Shown: one piece after another, positions 7,877-14,354 of the stretch
Numbering within the stretch: the stretch's first letter is position 1
How the letters are laid out: every line of letters starts with the position of its first letter
Origin: Actinomycetes bacterium
Lineage (GTDB): Bacteria; Actinomycetota; Acidimicrobiia; Acidimicrobiales; RAAP-2
Direction of reading: 5' to 3'
DNA length: 18,295 bases
NCBI GenBank assembly: GCA_021802025.1
Contig: JAKABC010000014.1
Coordinates: 1-18,295, forward strand
The notes under the pieces: model-generated
The model's input: only the letters and a program-made list of their open reading frames with translations
Database searches by the model: none
What the model was told of the DNA's origin: nothing
Translations under genes and position numbers: made by a program

Positions 7877-8667
7877 CGCAGGGAACCACCGGCCACGCCC
7901 CGGGACTCCGCCCGGCGCTCGTTGATCCGGCGGAACCGCTCCCCCACCTCGTCGATGGAGAGCTCCCGGAAGCCGGTCGCGTCGAGCACGACCATCATCG
8001 GGAAGATCCCGCGCACGAAGTCGGGCCCGCCCGTGCTCGGATCGTTGTCACCGGCCTCGTAGAGCGCGAGGGCGGCGAGTTCCAGCCCGGACTCGAGGTC
8101 GAGGTCGGCGCGGAATCCCAGACGCAGGGCGCCCTCGGCGAAGGGCGAGCCCGAGCCGATCGTGGCGAAGTCGGTGCGCTCGTAGCAGCCCCCGGCGCCG
8201 TCGTACTCGAAGATGCGCCCGGCTCGCTGGGTCGGGTCGTAGCCGGCGAGCAGCGGCAGGACCGGCAGCGGTGACGAGAGGTTGTTGCGCTGGATAATCG
8301 GCGACAGGTAGTTGGCCTTGCCCTCGAGGCTGAGGACGGTATCGGTCATCTTCTCGTAGTGCTCGAAGGAGAGCTGGGCGAACTTCACGAGCTCGATTCC
8401 CCGCGCGGCGCTGCCCGAGATCGCGATGGCCGTGAAGCGGTCGGCGGCCCCGATCTTCTTCACGTCCCGACTCGCGATGTAGGCCCCGGTCGCCTGGCGG
8501 TCCCCGGCCATGACGACGCCCTGGGCGTAGCGGACCGCGATCACCGTGGTGGCGTGGGGGACGTCGCTGCCCGTCGGCCCCCACTCGGGGGCCACGCCCA
8601 GCGCCTCGGTCAGTCCAAGGAACGACGGGCCGGGGTCGTGGGTGGGCCGGAAGAGGGGCAGGCCCAC
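7873..8667 (-). CDS. prcB: 20S proteasome beta subunit PrcB (catalytic, with propeptide)
   Basis: Forms the inner, proteolytic rings. The 264-residue precursor has a propeptide of about 39 residues ending VPHA, then TTVIAVRY, so Thr40 should become the catalytic N-terminal threonine after self-cleavage. Asp17 of the mature form (AGDRQ, Asp56 of the precursor) is present; the canonical Lys33 corresponds to a lysine in SRDVKKIG, one residue shifted by a short gap. SGSAARGIELVKFAQLSFEHYEK is the usual helix region. The residue before the cleavage point is Ala rather than the usual Gly. The start is GTG (8667-8665), two bases after the pup stop; a possible AAAGGGCGG ribosome site lies within the end of pup. 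The stop overlaps prcA. Confidence 0.96.
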   Translation of the reverse strand: MGLPLFRPTHDPGPSFLGLTEALGVAPEWGPTGSDVPHATTVIAVRYAQGVVMAGDRQATGAYIASRDVKKIGAADRFTAIAISGSAARGIELVKFAQLSFEHYEKMTDTVLSLEGKANYLSPIIQRNNLSSPLPVLPLLAGYDPTQRAGRIFEYDGAGGCYERTDFATIGSGSPFAEGALRLGFRADLDLESGLELAALALYEAGDNDPSTGGPDFVRGIFPMMVVLDATGFRELSIDEVGERFRRINERRAESRGVAGGSLR

Positions 8668-8669
8668 GT

Positions 8670-8864
8670 CTACTGGCCGCCCTTTTGGACGTAGTTGCGC
8701 ACGAACTCCTCGGCGTTCTCCTCGAGCACCTCGTCGATCTCGTCGAGCAACTCGTCCAGGTCGGCCTTGAGCTGGTCGCCCTTGGTGGCGTCGACACTGA
8801 TCTCGCTCGGCGCTTCCGCGGTGCGTTCGCTGCGCTGTCGCTGGATCTGCTCTCTCTCGCTCAT
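8670..8864 (-). CDS. pup: Prokaryotic ubiquitin-like protein Pup
   Basis: The 64-residue tag is exactly the usual size. The N-terminal half is polar and probably disordered; residues 35-58 (DLDELLDEIDEVLEENAEEF) form the helix that docks on the Mpa coiled coils, and the end is NYVQKGGQ. The terminal Gln means Dop must deamidate it to Glu before PafA can ligate it. It lies nine bases after dop and two before prcB, the standard order dop-pup-prcB-prcA. The ATG at 8864-8862 has only a weak GGAAC ribosome site, which is surprising for a protein needed in molar excess. Confidence 0.98.
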   Translation of the reverse strand: MSEREQIQRQRSERTAEAPSEISVDATKGDQLKADLDELLDEIDEVLEENAEEFVRNYVQKGGQ

Positions 8865-8873
8865 AGTTCCGTT

Positions 8874-10361
8874 CTACCTGTCTAGGGCCGTCAGAAGATC
8901 GGCGGCCGACGCACTCGTTTCTAGCAACTCCTCGGTGAGTGCGCGGGTACCCCTCAGCGGGTCGAGCATCGGCACGCGCTGGAGCGGCCCGTCACCGAGG
9001 TCGAACACGACCGAGTCCCAATTGGCCGCGACGATCTCGTCCGGGTAGCGCTCCACGCAACGGCCCCGGAAGTAGGCGCGGGTGGAGCCGGGCGGGTTGT
9101 GAACGGCTTCACGAATGGCGGACTCCTCGTTGAGCGGGCGCAGTCCCACCCGTCGGGCGAGCGAGTGGGTCGTGCGCACGTCGTGGTACTGCAGGTCGAT
9201 GGCCTTGAGCCGGGCGTCGCCCGGCTCAAGGCGGTGACGGTCCCGGTAGCCGTTCACGACCCGCCACTTGGCGACCCAGTCGACCCGGTCGGCCACCGCG
9301 TCGCGGTCGTCGCGGACCCCGTCGAGCATGGCGCGCCACTGGTCGAGGAGGAAGTGGACCTGCTCGGCGGGGCCGACCGCCTCTCCCCCGGTGCGCTCGA
9401 CGTAGAGCTCGGCGAGGCGCCACAAGGCGTCCTGGAAGTCCCACGCGCTGCGGGTGAGGCCGTCATCACACTCGACGCCCTCCGCGAGGGTCAGGTCGAG
9501 GGCGAAGCGGCGCACGGCCGCCACTGGCGCCACCGGGGGTGGCGGGAAGAGGGCGGGCCCGAAGTCCTCGAGGGCGGCGAGGAGCAGGGCGGTCGAGCCC
9601 AGCTTGACGGCGGTGGCGACCGGGCTCAGGTTGGCGTCGCCGATGATCACGTGGAGTCGCCGGAACCGCTCGGCGTCGCTGTGGGGCTCGTCGCGGGTGT
9701 TCACGATGGGCCGCTTCAGGGTCGTCTCGAGGCCCACCACCTCCTCGAAGAACTCGGCCCGTTGGGAGAGTTGGAACGGCGGATCGTGCTCGAGGGCCGC
9801 CTCGGTCTCGGCGCCGACCTTGCCGGCGCCCACCACCACCTGGCGTGAGACGAGGTGGGGCACCATGGTGCGCACTAGGTTGGCGAACTCGACCTCTCGG
9901 GCCACGAGGTAGTTCTCGTGGGTGCCGTAGGAGTTGCCCTTGCCGTCGGAGTTGTTCTTGTAGAGCGTGATCTTGACCTCGGGTGCGAGGGTGTCGTTGG
10001 CGATCGCGAGAGCGCGGCGCATGACCTCCTCTCCGGCCTGGTCGTAGAGGGTCGCCTCCAGGGGCGAGGCGCACTCGGGGGCCGAGTACTCGGGGTGGGC
10101 GTGGTCGACGTAGAGGCGGGCGCCGTTGGTGAGCACGGTGTTGGCCAAGTGGGTCTCGACGATCGGCGCGAACGAGGTCAGGTCGACCCGGCCCCGGGCG
10201 TCGAGGTCGGGCGTCTCGCCCTCGAAGTCCCAGTTGATGTGGGTGCGGCCCTGCTGGGCGTAGGCGTTGACGATGAGGCTCGACGCGGTGATCGGGTCGC
10301 CGTCGGGCCCTCCGGCCACGCCGTACTCGGTCTCGATGCCGACGACTTTGGGGATGGCCAC
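8874..10361 (-). CDS. dop: Pup deamidase/depupylase Dop
   Basis: A paralogue of PafA that deamidates the C-terminal Gln of Pup and removes Pup from substrates. From the GTG at 10361-10359 the protein has 495 residues, the usual size. Motifs: GIETEYG (8-14), ARLYVDHAHPEYSAPE (81-96) containing the catalytic Asp86, YKNNSDGKGNSYGTHENY, and NTRDEPHSD. The DHAHPEY form and the roughly 40-residue insert between the first two motifs (about residues 36-75, the Dop loop) separate Dop from PafA. The start is four bases after the mpa stop and is placed at VAIPKVVGIETEYG because the family begins just before this motif; a longer frame exists but would overlap mpa. It needs GGQ-type Pup, which is the form encoded here. 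Confidence 0.96.
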   Translation of the reverse strand: MAIPKVVGIETEYGVAGGPDGDPITASSLIVNAYAQQGRTHINWDFEGETPDLDARGRVDLTSFAPIVETHLANTVLTNGARLYVDHAHPEYSAPECASPLEATLYDQAGEEVMRRALAIANDTLAPEVKITLYKNNSDGKGNSYGTHENYLVAREVEFANLVRTMVPHLVSRQVVVGAGKVGAETEAALEHDPPFQLSQRAEFFEEVVGLETTLKRPIVNTRDEPHSDAERFRRLHVIIGDANLSPVATAVKLGSTALLLAALEDFGPALFPPPPVAPVAAVRRFALDLTLAEGVECDDGLTRSAWDFQDALWRLAELYVERTGGEAVGPAEQVHFLLDQWRAMLDGVRDDRDAVADRVDWVAKWRVVNGYRDRHRLEPGDARLKAIDLQYHDVRTTHSLARRVGLRPLNEESAIREAVHNPPGSTRAYFRGRCVERYPDEIVAANWDSVVFDLGDGPLQRVPMLDPLRGTRALTEELLETSASAADLLTALDR

Positions 10362-10365
10362 GGGA

Positions 10366-12096
10366 CTAGAGGTACTGCCCGGTGCCCACGTGCTGGATGG
10401 AACGACCACCGTTGACCGCGTGCTCCTCCCGGTTGACCAGGGTGCGGATGAAGACGATTCGCTCCCCCTTCTTGCCCGAGATGCGGGCCCAGTCGTCGGG
10501 GTTGGTGGTGTTGGGCAGGTCCTCGTTCTCGCGGAACTCCTGGCGGATGGATTCGAGGAGGTCGCTGCGGCGCAGTCCCCTTCCCAATCCAGCGATCTCG
10601 CGCTTGACGGCGCTCTTCTTCGCGCGTCGCACGATGTTCTCGATCATGGCGCCCGAGGCGAAGTCCTTGAAGTAGAGGACCTCCTTGTCCCCGCCCTGGT
10701 AGGTGACCTCGAGGAACCGGTTCTCGTCGTCGATGCGGTACATGTGCCCGACGGTCTCTTCGATCATCACCTGGACGGCCTTGTCGGCGTCGCCGCCGCC
10801 GAGCTCGCGCACCTCGTGCTCGTCGAGGGGCAGGTCGGCGCGCAGGTAGCGCGAGAAGATCTGACCCGCGGCCTCCTCGTCGGGCCGTTCGATCTTGATC
10901 TTCACGTCGAGGCGTCCCGGGCGCAGGATCGCCGGGTCGATCAGGTCCTCACGGTTGGTGGCGCCGATCACGATGACGTCGCGCAGTGACTCGACCCCGT
11001 CGATCTCGGCCAGGAGCTGGGGCACGATCGTCGACTCCATGTCCGAGGAGATGCCCGTCCCCCGGGTGCGAAAGAGGGAGTCCATCTCGTCGAAGAAGAC
11101 GATGACCGGCACACCCTCTTCGGCCTTCTCGCGAGCGCGTTGGAAGACCACCCGGATCTGGCGCTCGGTCTCACCGACGTACTTGTTGAGCAGCTCGGGA
11201 CCCTTGATGTTGAGGAAGTACGAGCGCACGTTGCGGTTCCCCGTGAGCTCGGCCACCTTCTGGGAGAGGGAGTTCGCGACCGCCTTGGCGATCAGGGTCT
11301 TGCCGCAGCCGGGCGGGCCGTAGAGCAGGATGCCCTTGGGGGCCGGCAGGTCGTACTCGTGGAAGAGCGCGCGGTGCAGGTAGGGCAACTCCACGGCGTC
11401 GGTAATCGCCTCGATCTGCTGGTCGAGACCGCCCACGTCGGCGTAGGAGATGTCGGGCACCTCTTCGAGGATGAGCTCCTCGGCCTCTTGACGCGTGAGC
11501 TTCTCGATGAGCAGGTTCGAGCGCATGTCGAGCAGGACGGCGTCACCGCTGCGCAGCTTGACCGAGCGCAGGGCCTCGGCGAGCTCGACGACCCGCTCCT
11601 CATCCGCGCGGCCGTAGACGAGGACCCGGCGCTCGTCGAGGACCTCCTTCACGGTGACGACCTCGCCCTGGCCGTCGGTCGGGCGCACGCCGATGACGCT
11701 GAAGGACTCGTTGAGCACCACCTCGTCGCCGCGCGAGATCAACCCGGGGTCGATCCCGGGGTGCAGGGCGACGCGCATCTTGCGGCCCGAGGCGAAGATG
11801 TCGACGGTGCCGTCGTCGTTGAAGCCGATGAACGTGCCGTAGACCGCCGGCGGCTGGGTGAGCTTCTCCACCTCGTCGCGCAGGGCGGCGATCTGGTCGC
11901 GGGTCTGCTGGATCGTGATGGTGAGCTTCTCGTTGTTCGAGCGGCTCTGGGCCAATTGGCCGCGCGCCTCGAGGAGTTTCTCCTCGAGCAGTTCGATGCG
12001 TCGATTGGCCTGGTCGACGTCGCTCAGGGTGAAGTCGTGCTCCCCGGGACCGTGTCCCTGAGGACCTCCACCGCCGGGGCCGCGCACGCCGTCCAT
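10366..12096 (-). CDS. mpa: Proteasome-associated AAA ATPase Mpa/ARC
   Basis: The hexameric unfoldase that recruits pupylated proteins and feeds them into the 20S core. The 576 residues contain a Gly-rich start (1-20), a coiled coil (about 25-80) that binds Pup, two OB folds (about 85-205), and one AAA domain. That domain has GPPGCGKT Walker A (260-267), the pore loop KYVGE (305-309), VIVFFDE Walker B (331-337), and ATNREDLIDPAILRPGR with sensor and arginine-finger residues. The protein ends GTGQYL, a C-terminal motif that docks into the alpha ring. An extra beta-grasp-like segment precedes the C-terminus, as in mycobacterial Mpa. It is the first gene of the proteasome run. A TTGACA/TAGGGT promoter lies so close that transcription should begin at the ATG; GAGG two bases ahead of the ATG is too close for an ideal ribosome site. 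Confidence 0.97.
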   Translation of the reverse strand: MDGVRGPGGGGPQGHGPGEHDFTLSDVDQANRRIELLEEKLLEARGQLAQSRSNNEKLTITIQQTRDQIAALRDEVEKLTQPPAVYGTFIGFNDDGTVDIFASGRKMRVALHPGIDPGLISRGDEVVLNESFSVIGVRPTDGQGEVVTVKEVLDERRVLVYGRADEERVVELAEALRSVKLRSGDAVLLDMRSNLLIEKLTRQEAEELILEEVPDISYADVGGLDQQIEAITDAVELPYLHRALFHEYDLPAPKGILLYGPPGCGKTLIAKAVANSLSQKVAELTGNRNVRSYFLNIKGPELLNKYVGETERQIRVVFQRAREKAEEGVPVIVFFDEMDSLFRTRGTGISSDMESTIVPQLLAEIDGVESLRDVIVIGATNREDLIDPAILRPGRLDVKIKIERPDEEAAGQIFSRYLRADLPLDEHEVRELGGGDADKAVQVMIEETVGHMYRIDDENRFLEVTYQGGDKEVLYFKDFASGAMIENIVRRAKKSAVKREIAGLGRGLRRSDLLESIRQEFRENEDLPNTTNPDDWARISGKKGERIVFIRTLVNREEHAVNGGRSIQHVGTGQYL

Positions 12097-12102
12097 GACC
12101 TC

Positions 12103-12130
12103 ACCCTAGGGGAGAGCCCGGCGCTGTCAA
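12103..12130 (-). promoter_or_regulatory. Strong candidate sigma-70 type promoter of the proteasome operon
   Basis: On the minus strand, TTGACA at 12130-12125 is followed after 16 bases by TAGGGT at 12108-12103. The -35 is perfect and the -10 fits the actinobacterial TANNNT form. The -10 ends six bases before the mpa ATG, so the start point would fall on or next to the A of ATG, predicting a leaderless mRNA. Confidence 0.6.
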
Positions 12131-12156
12131 GGGCACAGCGACACCCCGAGGACCAC

Positions 12157-12162
12157 TAGAGT
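12157..12162 (+). promoter_or_regulatory. Possible -10 box for the ferredoxin gene
   Basis: TAGAGT fits TANNNT and would start transcription near 12169, giving a leader of about 25 bases with the GGAGG site. No good -35 is seen 16-18 bases upstream, so this is weak. It would lie back to back with the mpa promoter. Confidence 0.28.
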
Positions 12163-12193
12163 GACTGGGCTAGGAGCCACGGAGGACGAGCCG

Positions 12194-12430
12194 ATGAAGG
12201 TGTGGATTGATCAGGACCTGTGCACGGGCGATGGTCTGTGCGAGGAGATCTGCCCGTCGGTGTTCACCTTGCTGGACGACGGCCTGGCGTACGTCAAGCA
12301 AGACGGAGTGGTGAAGGACAACCCCGGCGGCGCCGAGGGCGTGGCCGAGGTGCCGGCCGAGTTCGAAGACGCGGTGGTCGAGGCCTCCGAGGAGTGCCCC
12401 GGCGAGTGCATCTTCATCGTGAGGGACTGA
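12194..12430 (+). CDS. Single-cluster ferredoxin with an Asp at the second ligand position
   Basis: A 78-residue acidic electron carrier. The motif CTGDGLCEEICP gives Cys10-x2-Asp13-x2-Cys16-x3-Cys20-Pro, and Cys68-Pro lies near the C-terminus. In the well-studied Pyrococcus furiosus ferredoxin the same CxxDxxCxxxCP...CP pattern holds one [4Fe-4S] cluster with Asp as the fourth ligand, easily turned to [3Fe-4S]. By analogy the ligands here should be Cys10, Asp13, Cys16 and Cys68. Cys20 and Cys72 remain free and might form a disulfide. The ATG at 12194 was preferred over an in-frame GTG at 12161 because GGAGG lies eight bases ahead. Such small ferredoxins often serve cytochromes P450 or other oxidoreductases, but no partner gene is present here. 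It is divergent from mpa. Confidence 0.88.
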   Translation: MKVWIDQDLCTGDGLCEEICPSVFTLLDDGLAYVKQDGVVKDNPGGAEGVAEVPAEFEDAVVEASEECPGECIFIVRD

Positions 12431-12456
12431 CACGACGAGCCGACGTGGTGTAAGGT
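12427..12456 (+). promoter_or_regulatory. Candidate promoter for the zinc-finger/HTH gene
   Basis: CTGACA at 12427-12432 and TAAGGT at 12451-12456 are separated by 18 bases. The -35 overlaps the ferredoxin stop codon. Transcription would start near 12463, leaving a leader of about 20 bases that contains the GGAGGT ribosome site at 12472-12477. Confidence 0.45.
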
Positions 12457-12483
12457 AGTTCCTGACACCACGGAGGTCCCGAA

Positions 12484-12855
12484 ATGGGAACACCATCAAA
12501 GGTGGCGTCACCCGACGTCGTCTGTTCGTTCTGTGGGCGCGCGAGCTCTGTGGTCGGGAGGATCGTGGCCGGTCCGGCCGTCTACATCTGCAATGACTGC
12601 GTGGGGCTCTGCGTCGGCGTCTTGGCCGAGAGCGGCGCCCCGGGCGAGGCCGTGCTGCCCTGGCGAGTGGACACCGACCTCGCCACGGTGCTCGGCACCC
12701 TCCCGCGCATGGCGCTCGCTCAGCGACAGGCCTCCGACCACCTCGGGCGCTGGGTCGGGCGCGCGCGAGAGCTCGGTGCGACGTGGGCCGACATCGGTGC
12801 GGCCCTCGGGATGACCCGTCAGTCGGCCTGGGAGCGCTTCTCCAACGAGGCGTAG
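12484..12855 (+). CDS. ClpX-type C4 zinc finger fused to a helix-turn-helix domain
   Basis: A 123-residue protein. Residues 12-43 match the N-terminal zinc-binding domain of the ClpX unfoldase: CSFCGRAS...VAGPAVYICNDCVGLC, with Cys14, Cys17, Cys36 and Cys39 as zinc ligands. In ClpX this domain dimerises and binds adaptors and substrates. There is no AAA domain. The C-terminus (about 85-123) reads RARELGATWADIGAALGMTRQSAWERF, a helix-turn-helix of the kind seen in small actinobacterial regulators. It is therefore probably a DNA-binding protein with a ClpX-like dimerisation or sensing module; its targets are unknown. A good GGAGGT site lies six bases before the ATG. The last 37 bases overlap the end of trmI on the other strand. 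It lies one gene away from the proteasome operon promoter. Confidence 0.82.
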   Translation: MGTPSKVASPDVVCSFCGRASSVVGRIVAGPAVYICNDCVGLCVGVLAESGAPGEAVLPWRVDTDLATVLGTLPRMALAQRQASDHLGRWVGRARELGATWADIGAALGMTRQSAWERFSNEA

Positions 12856-13628
12856 CCGGCGGTGACGAGCCGCCGGGCCGAGGTGAGAAAGCCCGTGTGG
12901 GCGACCATGCGGTGGTCGGGGCGGACCGAGCGGCCGTCGACGTGCCAGGTCCGCCGGAGGATCTCCACCGTCTCGGCGAGGCCGAAGCGGTGCTGGCGCA
13001 GGGCCTCGCGGAGCAGCTGGGTCTGGTTGATCGTCGGCAGGTAGGCCAACAGGATCCCCCCCGGACGCAGGGCCGTTTCGGCGTGGCCGACCACCGCCCA
13101 GGGCTCGGGCATGTCGAGCAGGACCCGGTCGAGGTCGCGCTCGTCGATGCCGGCCGTGACGTCACGGATCTCGACGCGGTAGTCGATCGCGTCACCGAGG
13201 TGGGCGCGCACGTTCTTCTCGGCGTGCCGGGCGAACTCCTCACGCAGCTCGTAGCCCACGACCGAGGCGCCGGCGCGCAGGAGGGTCATCGAGAGCGCTC
13301 CCGAACCCACCCCGGCCTCGAGCACGCGCTGGCCGGGAGCGATGTCGGCCTGGAGCAGGATCGCGCCCAGGTCCTTGGGGTAGATCACCTGGGCGCCCCG
13401 GGGCATCTTGAGCACGACGTCGGCGAGGGTGGGCCGCACCACGAGGAAGGTCCGCTCGTTACTCGCCGCGACCGTCGAGCCCTCGACCACCCCGATGACC
13501 GCGTCGTGGCTGACGATTCCGGCGTGGGTGTGGAACGATCCGCCCGCCTCGAGGGTCACGAGGTAGTGGCGGTCTTTTCCGTCGATAAGCAGGACACGCT
13601 CGCCGGCGCGCAGCGTGGCGTCGCTCAC
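12819..13628 (-). CDS. trmI: tRNA (adenine-58-N1)-methyltransferase TrmI
   Basis: Methylates N1 of A58 in the T-loop of tRNA using SAM. The 269 residues contain an N-terminal beta domain (about 1-75), YPKDLGAI (83-90), the SAM-binding motif VLEAGVGSGALS (102-113), an acidic residue after strand 2 (GYELREEF), and the LDMPEPW active-site motif (171-177). This order is diagnostic for TrmI, and the family sits near mpa in mycobacteria too (Rv2118c family). The start is GTG (13628-13626), overlapping the stop of the preceding 52-codon gene as GTGA. Its C-terminal codons overlap the zinc-finger/HTH gene on the plus strand by 37 bases, tail to tail, so no terminator separates them. Confidence 0.95.
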   Translation of the reverse strand: MSDATLRAGERVLLIDGKDRHYLVTLEAGGSFHTHAGIVSHDAVIGVVEGSTVAASNERTFLVVRPTLADVVLKMPRGAQVIYPKDLGAILLQADIAPGQRVLEAGVGSGALSMTLLRAGASVVGYELREEFARHAEKNVRAHLGDAIDYRVEIRDVTAGIDERDLDRVLLDMPEPWAVVGHAETALRPGGILLAYLPTINQTQLLREALRQHRFGLAETVEILRRTWHVDGRSVRPDHRMVAHTGFLTSARRLVTAGYASLEKRSQAD

Positions 13629-13783
13629 GCGCGCCGACGCGCCTTGCGCACGGAACGGCGGGCGAGTCGGTCGAAGACTCGCAGCAGCACGAGTCCACCG
13701 CCCACCGCGGCCCAGCGACCCGAGCGCTGTTTCAGCGCTCGCCCGAAAACGGTCATGACCAGCAGGCGAAAGAGGCGGCGCAC
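13625..13783 (-). CDS. Very small basic protein with one hydrophobic segment, unknown function
   Basis: A 52-residue frame from a GTG at 13783-13781, two bases after the stop of the upstream 69-codon gene, to a TGA that overlaps the trmI start as GTGA. The protein begins VRRLFRLLVMTVFGRALKQR, has a Gly/Leu-rich stretch (about 28-36), and ends in a strongly basic tail (RRSVRKARRRA). It may sit at the membrane surface. The family is not recognised. Support comes from the tight fit between neighbours and from a composition that makes sense as a membrane-associated peptide; a longer frame upstream exists but would run through the other genes. Confidence 0.55.
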   Translation of the reverse strand: MRRLFRLLVMTVFGRALKQRSGRWAAVGGGLVLLRVFDRLARRSVRKARRRA

Positions 13784-13785
13784 CG

Positions 13786-13995
13786 CTACGACCGGGCCTT
13801 CTCGGTCGCGGCCCGAGCCCGAGCCCCGCGCCGACCCCGCCACCATCCCCAGACGTAGCCCACCAGCAGCCCGCCGACGCCTGCGGCCGCGGTGTCGGCG
13901 CGGGGGTCGGCCGTAGAGCCCTGGCCGGGGCTGCGCGCGGGCAGGACGGCGCGCATCTTGGCCTCGAGCTCGGCGCGGGTCGCCGACGCGCTCAC
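13786..13995 (-). CDS. Small DUF3618-like membrane protein
   Basis: A 69-residue protein. It begins VSASATRAELEAKMRAVLPA, an amphipathic stretch resembling the N-terminal RxxxElExxIxxxR region of DUF3618 proteins, then has a Gly/Ala-rich hydrophobic segment (about 37-52, AAAGVGGLLVGYVWGWW) and a basic tail. The GTG start (13995-13993) overlaps the stop of the holin-like gene as GTGA. In Actinobacteria, DUF3618 proteins commonly follow a holin-like two-helix membrane protein, which supports both calls. The family assignment is tentative because this copy is shorter than most. Confidence 0.6.
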   Translation of the reverse strand: MSASATRAELEAKMRAVLPARSPGQGSTADPRADTAAAGVGGLLVGYVWGWWRGRRGARARAATEKARS

Positions 13996-14345
13996 GTCCG
14001 GGCCCTCGCCCGGCGCTTGGCCGCGCCGCTGACCACGCGCCACAGGGCCAGGGCAATCACGAGGATCGCGAGCACCGCCACGACAAGGTAGGGAATCCAC
14101 GAGAGGGTGCCGTCCAGCACCGGGAACTGCCACTGGAGGTAGCGCAGCGCCCCCACCAGCAACAAGACGGTGCCGAGCCCGACGAAGACGCTGCCGAGGG
14201 CCCCGAAGGCGACGAAGCGACCGAGGTCCTTCAGTGGCTGGACGGTCTCTTCTTTGACGTAGCGCACGACCAGGTCGCGAATCTCGCCGAGGTCGCGTTG
14301 GATGCCGGCGCCGGCGGCCAACTTGCGCCACGAGGGCAGCTTCAT
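13992..14345 (-). CDS. Holin-like (actinobacterial holin-X/phage holin superfamily) membrane protein
   Basis: A 117-residue protein with a soluble N-terminus containing DLGEIRDLVVRYVKEETVQP (19-38), two membrane helices (about 45-67 and 83-103), and a basic tail (KRRARART). This layout, an amphipathic helix, a helical hairpin and a positive C-terminus, is typical of the chromosomal actinobacterial holin-X type proteins. Despite the name these are housekeeping membrane proteins of unknown role, with no prophage here. The ATG at 14345-14343 lies nine bases after the thioesterase stop; no clear ribosome site is seen. The stop overlaps the next gene as GTGA. Confidence 0.72.
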   Translation of the reverse strand: MKLPSWRKLAAGAGIQRDLGEIRDLVVRYVKEETVQPLKDLGRFVAFGALGSVFVGLGTVLLLVGALRYLQWQFPVLDGTLSWIPYLVVAVLAILVIALALWRVVSGAAKRRARART

Positions 14346-14354
14346 GGGCCCAGC

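Noticed and set aside
10362..10409. Longer N-terminus for Dop starting inside mpa
   Set aside because: The extra residues are read from mpa codons in another frame; the GTG at 10361 sits just before the conserved GIETEYG motif, where the family begins.
11950..11961. Perfect palindrome GGCCAATTGGCC inside mpa, sharing its core with the one near 865
   Set aside because: It is explained by coding sequence (Gly-Gln-Leu-Ala in the Mpa coiled coil) and two occurrences are too few for a regulator site.
12161..12193. Earlier GTG start for the ferredoxin
   Set aside because: It would add 11 residues not seen in such ferredoxins and has no ribosome site; the ATG at 12194 has GGAGG at a good distance.
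13992..14345. Holin-like gene as a sign of prophage
   Set aside because: No other phage genes, integrase or attachment site is present; this protein type is a common chromosomal membrane protein in Actinobacteria.
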